From contig DPMS01000221.1 of the NCBI GenBank assembly GCA_003541285.1, positions 1,936 through 10,506 of the forward strand: a stretch of 8,571 bases of DNA. The letters are read 5' to 3'. The notes beneath the pieces were generated by a model. It was given only the letters and a program-made list of their open reading frames with translations, was not told where the DNA came from and searched no databases. Positions 1 through 5,800 of the stretch are shown here, piece after piece; position 1 is the first letter of the stretch, and each line of letters starts with the position of its first letter. Source of the DNA: Actinomycetota bacterium (GTDB lineage: Bacteria > Actinomycetota > Actinomycetes > Streptosporangiales > Streptosporangiaceae). The position numbers and the translations under genes were made by a program.

Positions 1-294
1 GGCGGCGAGCACCTCGCGACGTGGGCGCCCGATGCTGTAGTCGTGGTGACCGCTGGGCGGTCGTCGTGGACGAAGGTTCATGCCGTCGGCGAGATGATAC
101 GACTCGCCCAGACGCACCTGGTCTCCGCCATTCTCGTCGGGGCTGACAAGACCGATGAAAGCCTTGGCGTGACACGCGCGCCGGGAGCCGGCCGTGAAGC
201 TGAGATCGCAGAAGAGAATGTGCACGCTGATGCGGAGGGTTCCTTTGGCACATTCGAGACGAAAATAGGTGGAGCGCAACCTGACGACAGGTGA
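1..294 (+). CDS. C-terminus of polysaccharide co-polymerase / BY-kinase-like protein (5' partial)
   Basis: Frame 1 is open from the first base to TGA at 292-294, giving 97 visible residues; the gene starts outside the window. A hydrophobic strand (DAVVVVTAGRS), then a helix with TKVHAVGEMIRLA, then LVSAILVGADKTDESLG closely resembles the end of the P-loop kinase domain in actinobacterial Wzz/CpsD-type chain-length regulators and tyrosine autokinases (typical form: VVVVTAGRS-T...LVGAVLVGADRTDESLG). Such proteins sit in the membrane and control polymer length and export. The Walker motifs and transmembrane segments would lie upstream and cannot be seen. After SLG comes a ~41-residue acidic, Gly/Ala-rich tail with no tyrosine, although classical BY-kinases usually end in a tyrosine cluster. 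The family call is by recognition of the C-terminal pattern; whether it is an active kinase is unknown. It is followed, after 163 bp with no recognisable feature, by a Wzy-like gene, which fits the role. Confidence 0.68.
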   Translation, partial: GGEHLATWAPDAVVVVTAGRSSWTKVHAVGEMIRLAQTHLVSAILVGADKTDESLGVTRAPGAGREAEIAEENVHADAEGSFGTFETKIGGAQPDDR

Positions 295-457
295 TCCTCT
301 GTATCGGTTCTGGCGTGTCCGCATCCCGGCTGTGGCGGCGTCCGCGTTGAAGATTATCCCTCGTACTGCCGAGGTTCCAGCCGTGCCAAGCGTTCGTATC
401 AGGACCACCCGCTCGGCCCTCATATGTACATAGGCCTTCCGCCTGAGTAAGAGCGAG

Positions 458-1717
458 ATGGCGAACCACGTCAGGGGACATGATCTTAAGCTGATGAGCT
501 CGTCGGTCGCTGCATTCCGCCCCCGCCGCGGGGTCCCGTTGCTGGGACCCGCCGAGGCGCGTGAACGCTCGGTACGGCGCAGGGTTGGCCTCGCGTGGGG
601 GCTGCTGGTCCTCAACGTCCTGACTTACTACGGATCCCTGGTGCCTGTCCCGCATGTGGCAGGCAAGGCAATTACGCAAGGAGCCCTGCCAGCGGCGCTA
701 CTGGTGGCGCTGACCGTGAACCGCAGGGTCATTGTGCGCCCGAACGTGTTCCTCTGCCTGGTGGGCCTGCTCGTCATGGAGGCGATACTGACGAGCCTGC
801 AACCCCAGTACCTCGGTACCGTGTACCGGACCTTCCGGCTCGCTGAGTTCGTCGCCGTGCTCTGGCTGCTGACGCCGTGGTGGGGACGGCGCGACCTACT
901 GCTGGTCCGCTGCCATCTAGCGTCGCTCTCGGTGGTTCTGGGCTCAGTGCTTCTCGGCCTGCTGGTGGCGCCAGGCTCTGCCCTGGTGGGGGGAAGGCTC
1001 TCCGGCGTGCTCTGGTATATGCCACCCCCGCAGGTCGCGCACTATGCGGCGGTTACGCTCGGGCTGATGGTCGTGCTCTGGCTCTGCGGCCAGGTGCGGG
1101 GTCGGCCCACCCTGCTCATCGTCCTCGGGGCGGTAATCATCCTGATCCTCACGCACACGAGGACTGCCCTGGTCGGCGTGGTAGCCGGGATCCTGGTCGC
1201 CGGTCTGAGCCTGATCGTAGCCAAGGCCCGGGTGCGCAAGTTCTTCGTGGCCGCTAGTGTCGTGGTGTCGATCGCGATCATGACACTGTCCAGCGTCATC
1301 ACCACCTGGCTGGCCAGGGGCGAGGGTACGCAGCAACTGACCGATCTCACCGGACGGACCAAGGTCTGGGGTCCTCTTCTCACTCTTCCACGCGACAGGT
1401 TCCAGGAGATCTTCGGTTTCGGCCTGTCGAATGATTCGTTCAATGGTCTCCCCATCGACAGCAACTGGCTCGCCTCTTACCAGACCCAAGGGATTTTTGG
1501 GGTGGTCGTCTGCGCGACAATCCTGCTCTTCCTGCTCGTGACGGCTTACTTCCAGCCACGCGGCGTCCAGCGCGCTCTCGCCCTTTTCCTCGTGACATAC
1601 TGCCTGGTGGCGTCGTTCACTGAGGTCGGATTTACCGACGCCTCGATGTACCTCCTCGAGCTCTTCCTGGCCGCATCACTCCTCGTGCCCTCTGCCCCCA
1701 GCAGGATGTCGGCATGA
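458..1717 (+). CDS. Wzy/O-antigen ligase-like polymerase, integral membrane protein
   Basis: A 419-residue polytopic membrane protein with about ten hydrophobic segments (roughly residues 43-63, 76-88, 95-112, 127-140, 153-171, 193-210, 218-231, 236-255, 262-283, 346-364 and 373-411). A cytoplasmic-looking Arg-rich N-terminus precedes them. Features fitting the Wzy_C/O-antigen ligase superfamily are the short THTRTALVG element (232-240) and a large extracytoplasmic loop at ~285-345 with LTGRTKVW (297-304), FGFGLSND (319-326) and DSNW (334-337), followed by a G-rich return into the membrane. The family transfers or polymerises lipid-linked glycan units on the outer face of the membrane. The usual HN pair in this loop is not seen; DSNW is at its place. 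Upstream frame 2 hits TAG at 431-433 with no ATG/GTG before 458, so 458 is the first standard start; only weak purine-rich sequence (gagcgag) precedes it. The 163-bp spacer 295-457 shows no clear promoter or terminator. Its stop overlaps the next start (ATGA at 1714-1717). Confidence 0.78.
   Translation: MANHVRGHDLKLMSSSVAAFRPRRGVPLLGPAEARERSVRRRVGLAWGLLVLNVLTYYGSLVPVPHVAGKAITQGALPAALLVALTVNRRVIVRPNVFLCLVGLLVMEAILTSLQPQYLGTVYRTFRLAEFVAVLWLLTPWWGRRDLLLVRCHLASLSVVLGSVLLGLLVAPGSALVGGRLSGVLWYMPPPQVAHYAAVTLGLMVVLWLCGQVRGRPTLLIVLGAVIILILTHTRTALVGVVAGILVAGLSLIVAKARVRKFFVAASVVVSIAIMTLSSVITTWLARGEGTQQLTDLTGRTKVWGPLLTLPRDRFQEIFGFGLSNDSFNGLPIDSNWLASYQTQGIFGVVVCATILLFLLVTAYFQPRGVQRALALFLVTYCLVASFTEVGFTDASMYLLELFLAASLLVPSAPSRMSA
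528..552. repeat. GC-rich hairpin near the 5' end of the polymerase gene
   Basis: gggtccc (531-537) and gggaccc (544-550) are perfect inverted repeats around a 6-nt loop. Two more pairs (528-529 with 551-552) are possible if g530 is bulged out. It lies inside the coding sequence about 70 nt after the start codon. No T-tract follows, so it does not look like an intrinsic terminator. It could slow early translation, or be chance in GC-rich DNA. Confidence 0.3.
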
Positions 1718-3246
1718 GGTGGCACCGACGGCCCATCGGCTGGACACTTGCGGCCTGCTTCGCTGCCGGAGTGGCTGGCCTGACCTGGCTCGCACTGGCG
1801 TCGCTTCACTCCTCTGCTGCGGGTCCTGCATCGCCTCCCGTGCGGGTATGCGGCAATAATGCGATCCTTGGGGGCGGCCCCTCATCCCCTCCTAAAGGAG
1901 CGGTCGTTATCCCGGTAGGCGATGACAGTGGCACTGTTCTTTCGCACAACTGGACGATCCGGCCGGACACAACGTACTGGTTCGCACCAGGCACGCATAC
2001 CCTCGGTACTGGCCAGTTCAGTCAGATCGTCCCGGCAAGCGGCGACACGTTTCTCGGGGCTCCGGGTGCGGTCCTCGACGGCCAGCACTCCAACCTGTAC
2101 GCCTTCACTCAGCACGCGAGCAATGTGACGATCCGCTACTTGACCATCCAGAATTTCGGCGCACACGGGGAGAGCATCGGTCAGGGCGTCGTCAACCATG
2201 ACGAGGGGTCTGGCTGGCATATCGACCATGTGACGGTGCAGGACAGCGCTGGTGCTGGGGTGATGCTCGGGTCCGGCAACGTCCTGGCCTACTCCTGCCT
2301 GAAAGACAACGGCGAGTACGGTTTCCAGGGCGGAGGCTCCCACATTACCGTTGATCACAATGAGGTCGTCGGCAACAATACCGACAACTGGGAAGCTCGG
2401 CAGCCCGGCTGCGGATGCAGTGGCGGTGCGAAGTTCTGGGGCGTCAATGGGGCGGCAATCATCAGCAACTACGTGCACGACAACCTCGGACCGGGCCTGT
2501 GGGCGGACACCAACAACCGGGGCTTCGACGTCGAGCATAACTACATAGCCAACAACCAGGGCGAGGGATTCATCTTCGAGACCAGTTACAACCTGCGGCT
2601 GGCCCACAACACGTTCGTCCGCAACGCGTTGGTGGCTGGGCCGAAACTGGGTGGATTCCCTGATCCAGCGGTCTATATTTCCGAATCCGGCGCTGACAGC
2701 CAGGTTCCGGGGCCATATGGGGACACTCTCGTGATCATGGGCAACACGTTCATTGACAACTGGAGCGGAGTGGTCCTGTGGGAGAACGCCGACCGGTTCT
2801 GCGGTTCGCCGGCCAACACCTCAACGGGCGAGTGCACCCTGGTCGACCCGAAGGTGGTAACGACCCACTCATGCAACGCCACCAATATCACTAAAGAGCC
2901 GTACTACAACAGTTGCCGGTGGAAAACCCAGAACGTGCTGGTCAGCGAAAATGACTTCAGCTTCGACCCCACGAGGATCGGACCGGACTGCATACCCGCG
3001 AAATACTGCGGGTTCAACGGCATCTTCAGCCAGTGGGGATCCTGGCCATCCTGGTCGCCGTACCACGGCACCGTGGTCGAAAATCACATTACATTCGACC
3101 AGAACAACTATTTCAAGTCGAACACCTACAGCGGCCCGTGGCGTTTCGTGGTGCACCAGCAAGGCAACGCGGTGAACTGGGCGACGTGGCAGAGAAGGCC
3201 ATACGGCCAGGACGCCGGAAGCACCATGAAAAGACGGGGCGCATGA
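1714..3246 (+). CDS. Secreted right-handed parallel beta-helix protein
   Basis: 510 residues. The N-terminus has basic residues (RWHRRP) followed by a hydrophobic segment at ~9-32 and a small-residue stretch (HSSAAGPAS). This is a signal peptide or an uncleaved anchor, so the protein acts outside the membrane. From about residue 110 come irregular rungs of right-handed parallel beta-helix (PbH1/NosD-type) rich in Asn/Gly/Asp, e.g. VTIRYLTIQNF (138-148), HIDHVTVQD (169-177), ITVDHNEVVGN (211-221), FDVEHNYIANN (271-281), LRLAHNTFVRN (294-304), LVIMGNTFIDN (339-349) and VLVSENDF (408-415). The mature part holds ten cysteines (46, 195, 233, 235, 363, 374, 387, 401, 426, 432), an even number that suits disulfides in an exported protein. 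The fold is shared by polysaccharide lyases, epimerases, glycosidases and adhesins; no catalytic set can be assigned. ATG overlaps the polymerase stop, and AGGA at 1703-1706 gives a well-spaced ribosome site, so the two are translationally coupled. It probably processes or binds the same glycan. Confidence 0.85.
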   Translation: MRWHRRPIGWTLAACFAAGVAGLTWLALASLHSSAAGPASPPVRVCGNNAILGGGPSSPPKGAVVIPVGDDSGTVLSHNWTIRPDTTYWFAPGTHTLGTGQFSQIVPASGDTFLGAPGAVLDGQHSNLYAFTQHASNVTIRYLTIQNFGAHGESIGQGVVNHDEGSGWHIDHVTVQDSAGAGVMLGSGNVLAYSCLKDNGEYGFQGGGSHITVDHNEVVGNNTDNWEARQPGCGCSGGAKFWGVNGAAIISNYVHDNLGPGLWADTNNRGFDVEHNYIANNQGEGFIFETSYNLRLAHNTFVRNALVAGPKLGGFPDPAVYISESGADSQVPGPYGDTLVIMGNTFIDNWSGVVLWENADRFCGSPANTSTGECTLVDPKVVTTHSCNATNITKEPYYNSCRWKTQNVLVSENDFSFDPTRIGPDCIPAKYCGFNGIFSQWGSWPSWSPYHGTVVENHITFDQNNYFKSNTYSGPWRFVVHQQGNAVNWATWQRRPYGQDAGSTMKRRGA

Positions 3247-3288
3247 CTGGCACGGAGGGGACAGCGACATTGAATACGGTGCGGATTA

Positions 3289-4161
3289 ATGGATGAGCAA
3301 ACCGTCCAGAGATTCTGGCAGGATCACGCGTGCGGCGACGCCCAGGTCGGCGGGCTTCACGAGCGCTTCCGCGACGATTATGAAAAGTTCTTCACCGACT
3401 ACGACCGCTTCCGTTACCAGAACGAATCCCACCTGCCGGCTTGCCTCGATGCCCTGAACGTGGCCGGCAAGCGGGTGCTCGAGATCGGATTGGGTGAGGG
3501 GTCTGATGCGGAGCGCTTGATACGCCAGGGGGCCTCCTGGTCCGGCGTCGACTTGACCGCCGAATCCGTTGAGAGAGTCCGGGCCCGGTTGATGCTGAGG
3601 GAACTTCCCTACCAGGAGCTGCGGCAGGGCAGCGTTCTCAGCTTGCCTTTCGCTGATGGCACCTTTGACATGGTGTTCAGCCATGGCGTCCTGCATCACG
3701 TGCCCGACATCAAGCAGGCCCAGAGCGAGATCCACAGAGTGCTCCGCCCAGGCGGGGAACTGGTCGTCATGCTGTACGCCCGCTGGTCGATGAACTACCT
3801 GGTGTCCATCGGCTTGATCCGCCGCGCTGCCCTGCTGGCGGCCTTTCCTCTCGCCAAGGCAGGGATCCTGAAGCCCATACCCACGCAAGGGATGCTGGCC
3901 GCGCACCTCGGCAACGCCAGGAAGATGGGGCTACTGCGCTACCTGCGCCTGGAGGAATTCGTTCACCACAACACCGACGGGCCGGCCAACCCGTACGCTT
4001 TGGTGTACGACCGCAAGCGCGTGGAACGGGACTTCCCGTCATTCCGGGTCACGCGGACCTACAAGCGCTTCATGCATGCACCGCCACTTCCAGTGCACCG
4101 GCTACCTGGCGCGACGATCATGGGGTGGCATTTATGGATCCACCTGGTCCCACGTGAATGA
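3289..4161 (+). CDS. Class I SAM-dependent methyltransferase (Methyltransf_11 type)
   Basis: A 290-residue soluble protein. Motif I is VLEIGLGEG (63-71), followed by the acidic motif II residue in GVDLT (D88). Then come LPFADGTFDMVFSHGVLHHVPD (119-140; SHGVLHH is typical of Methyltransf_11) and LRPGGELVV (152-160). The core ends near residue 165; the remaining ~125 residues, with several amphipathic or hydrophobic stretches (YLVSIGLIRRAALLAAF), form a C-terminal cap that may bind the acceptor. In a glycan cluster such enzymes usually O- or N-methylate a sugar, but the acceptor cannot be read from the sequence. The gene starts 42 nt after the beta-helix gene. ATG 3289 is the only standard start in frame after TGA 3271-3273, and its ribosome site is weak (gcgga at 3281-3285). 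The first ~45 residues (RFWQDHACGDAQ...) resemble the N-terminal pattern of other SAM methyltransferases with W-x-x-HACGT-like openings. Confidence 0.87.
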   Translation: MDEQTVQRFWQDHACGDAQVGGLHERFRDDYEKFFTDYDRFRYQNESHLPACLDALNVAGKRVLEIGLGEGSDAERLIRQGASWSGVDLTAESVERVRARLMLRELPYQELRQGSVLSLPFADGTFDMVFSHGVLHHVPDIKQAQSEIHRVLRPGGELVVMLYARWSMNYLVSIGLIRRAALLAAFPLAKAGILKPIPTQGMLAAHLGNARKMGLLRYLRLEEFVHHNTDGPANPYALVYDRKRVERDFPSFRVTRTYKRFMHAPPLPVHRLPGATIMGWHLWIHLVPRE

Positions 4162-4238
4162 TCTCCGTTGGCACCGGCACGCTACACCATCGCAAACCTG
4201 TTCTATAGCGTATCAGGCAGTTAGTCCGGACCCTCTAT

Positions 4239-5492
4239 ATGGAGATGAGACAACGGAGGCGGTCGTCTAACGTGGACAGCGACGAATTGCCGGATAAGAC
4301 TTCCATACCGCTGGTAATTGCGACCATCCTCCGGGAGGAAGGCGTCACAGGCGTTCACACGCATGTCCGGCAGCTGCGCCGATATCTTGCGGAGTGCGGT
4401 ACGGCTGTCACGATCGTCACACCGTTTTCGTGGGGCCGACCCCTCACTGTGCCAGTTTTCGGCTCCCGCCTGATACTGGAGCGTTTCAGTGGGCCCGCCA
4501 GTGTCGCCTGGTATCGACACTGGCATGAGGTGTTCCTTCGCAATGCGCTGCGTCGATACCTCGCCGATGTCGGCGACTGCATTGTCTACGCCCAGGAACC
4601 ATTGGCCGCCCGGGCTGCGTTGTGCGTGCGGCGAGGACCACATCAGCGCGTCGTCATGGCGGTTCACTTCCGGATCTCCCAGGCCGACGAATGGGCTGAC
4701 AAGGCGCAAATCAGCCGGAACGGAACAACATTCCAAGCGATCCGGCAAGCTGAGCGAGAAGTGATCCCTCAGGTTGACGGTATCGTGTACGTGTCACGCT
4801 GGGCGCAGAATGTGTTGTTGCACTGGCTCCCAGCGGCCGCGAAAGTGCCCTCAGCGGTAATCGGTAACTTCGTGGCGCCATTGCATACCGAGCCCTACCG
4901 TGAGCCGTTCGGGGATCTCGTCACAACCGGTAATCTTGACATTGTCAAGAATCACCGCTTCCTGCTCGAGGTCCTGGCGGAGGCCAAGCGGGCCGGACGA
5001 TCCTTCACCCTGGATGTGTTCGGCGACGGGCCGTGCCGGAAAGATCTCCTGCGACAGACTCGGTCCCTGGGCCTGGAAGAGCAGGTCCGTTTCCGCGGCT
5101 TCCGGCCCGACGTCCGCAACCTCCTGCCAGGGTATCGGGCCTACGTCCACGCCTCATACTCTGAATCATCCTCGCTGGCGATCATTGAGGCGATGGCTGC
5201 TGGGCTGCCCATCGTGGCAGGTGACATCGGGCCTATTTCAGAACTCTGCAACGACGGGATCGAATCCCGGTTCTGGTCCCTCGACGATCCTGCTAAGGCC
5301 GCGGCCACGCTGATCGACCTGCTCGCCTGCGAGCCGACCCGATTGGCGGCAGCCGGTGCCGCGAGAGAGCGATTCCGCCGCGACTTCGACGCAGACGTCG
5401 TTGGCCCCCGACTACGATCCTTTCTGCTGGGCATGACACCCCCGCCCCCCGGAGACACCTCTCAGGGGTACCCAAAGCACCCCTTGCCCTGA
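4239..5492 (+). CDS. GT4 family (GT-B fold) glycosyltransferase
   Basis: 417 residues. The N-terminal Rossmann domain opens with IPLVIATILREEGVTGVHTH (23-42), whose G-V-T-G-V-H-T-H is the acceptor-side glycine/histidine loop. The nucleotide-sugar domain includes TGNLDIVKNH (230-239), VFGDGPCRKDL, FRGFRPDV and YSESSSLAIIEAMAAG. The retaining-enzyme E-x7-E pair is E309/E317. It should transfer a sugar from an NDP- or GDP-sugar to a lipid-linked acceptor on the cytoplasmic face; donor and acceptor are unknown. The domain ends near FLLG (~residue 398), followed by an unusual Pro-rich tail (MTPPPPGDT...). The start is uncertain: ATG 4239 and ATG 4245 have poor ribosome sites, whereas GTG 4272 has GGAGG at 4255-4259 with a 12-nt gap and would trim 11 Arg-rich residues. 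A 77-bp gap separates it from the methyltransferase. A decayed relative lies immediately downstream. Confidence 0.88.
   Translation: MEMRQRRRSSNVDSDELPDKTSIPLVIATILREEGVTGVHTHVRQLRRYLAECGTAVTIVTPFSWGRPLTVPVFGSRLILERFSGPASVAWYRHWHEVFLRNALRRYLADVGDCIVYAQEPLAARAALCVRRGPHQRVVMAVHFRISQADEWADKAQISRNGTTFQAIRQAEREVIPQVDGIVYVSRWAQNVLLHWLPAAAKVPSAVIGNFVAPLHTEPYREPFGDLVTTGNLDIVKNHRFLLEVLAEAKRAGRSFTLDVFGDGPCRKDLLRQTRSLGLEEQVRFRGFRPDVRNLLPGYRAYVHASYSESSSLAIIEAMAAGLPIVAGDIGPISELCNDGIESRFWSLDDPAKAAATLIDLLACEPTRLAAAGAARERFRRDFDADVVGPRLRSFLLGMTPPPPGDTSQGYPKHPLP
4497..4524. repeat. Perfect 10-bp inverted repeat inside the GT4 gene
   Basis: gccagtgtcg (4497-4506) and cgacactggc (4515-4524) are exact reverse complements around the 8-nt loop cctggtat. 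The element lies wholly within coding sequence (residues ~87-96, PASVAWYRHW). No T-run follows, so it is not a standard terminator. Confidence 0.5.
5464..5484. terminator. Weak hairpin at the end of the GT4 gene
   Basis: aggggt (5464-5469) pairs with acccct (5479-5484) around a 9-nt loop, overlapping the last codons of the GT4 gene. No T-tract follows on the plus strand, so termination activity is doubtful. A smaller stem (atcgc 5507-5511 with gcgat 5517-5521) lies just downstream. Confidence 0.2.
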
Positions 5493-5515
5493 CTTTGCCC
5501 GGCATAATCGCTAAA

Positions 5516-5540
5516 CGCGATAGGCAGACAAGGCACCAAC
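5516..5540 (+). repeat. Direct repeat, left copy (flanks the GT4 remnant)
   Basis: 25 positions match 22/25 with 5782-5806. The exact core taggcagacaaggc (5521-5534) recurs at 5787-5800. The copies are 266 bp apart and bracket the decayed glycosyltransferase fragment. It could be a trace of tandem duplication or of the recombination that brought the remnant in. Confidence 0.7.
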
Positions 5541-5590
5541 GAGCGCGAGAAGCCCTTACCTGGCTGTGCGGTGCGTCCGGGTGCGCATCA

Positions 5591-5800
5591 GGCGAGCTGG
5601 TCACCATCGGTAATCTTGATCTTGTCAAGAACCACCGCTTCTGTTGGAGGTTCTGGCATCTACCGGGCCTACGTCCAAGCTTCCTACCCCGAATCAACAT
5701 CGAGGCGATGGCCGCTGGCTTTCCTCCCATCGTGGCCGGAAATACGGAGGCTTCTCTGAGTTCTGTGACGATGGCGCCAACCGCGGTAGGCAGACAAGGC
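5591..5800 (+). pseudogene. Decayed GT4 glycosyltransferase fragment, paralogue of the 4239-5492 gene
   Basis: Only parts of the C-terminal domain of a GT4 enzyme remain. Segment A (5597-5642) matches 4917-4962 of the intact gene at 39/46 bases and reads GELVTIGNLDLVKNHRF. The next ~152 nt of the intact gene are missing. Segment B (5661-5698) matches 5133-5170 at 31/38 and reads YRAYVQASYPES. A further 13 nt is missing, removing residues between the two E-x7-E glutamates. Segment C (from 5699) reads IEAMAAGFPPIVAG, and segment D (from 5746) reads GGFSEFCDDGANRG, parallel to ISELCNDGIES. A uses frame 2, B frame 3, C frame 2 and D frame 1, so no single protein can be made. The entire N-terminal domain is absent. 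Identity of ~80-85% suggests an old duplicate or a paralogue rather than a recent copy. The minus-strand GT2 gene ends inside this remnant. Confidence 0.85.

Noticed and set aside
1265..1286. gatcgcgatc palindrome with flanking gtgtc/gacac arms
   Set aside because: Arms are offset by two bases and the site is inside membrane-protein coding sequence; short self-complementary runs of GATC/CGCG are common in such DNA.
944..1489. 181-codon minus-strand open frame rich in charged residues
   Set aside because: Mirror of the hydrophobic polymerase codons; no domain and no ribosome site pattern that would support it.
1882..2607. 241-codon open frame on the minus strand
   Set aside because: It lies fully antisense to the beta-helix gene, whose plus frame has clear repeats and a signal peptide. 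The minus translation has no recognisable motif and is a GC-driven shadow.
3243..3296. Tiny plus-strand ORF between the beta-helix and methyltransferase genes
   Set aside because: Only 17 codons with no sign of conservation or function; it overlaps the methyltransferase start by chance.
3286..3906. 206-codon open frame on the minus strand
   Set aside because: Antisense to the methyltransferase, which shows all SAM-binding motifs in the plus frame.
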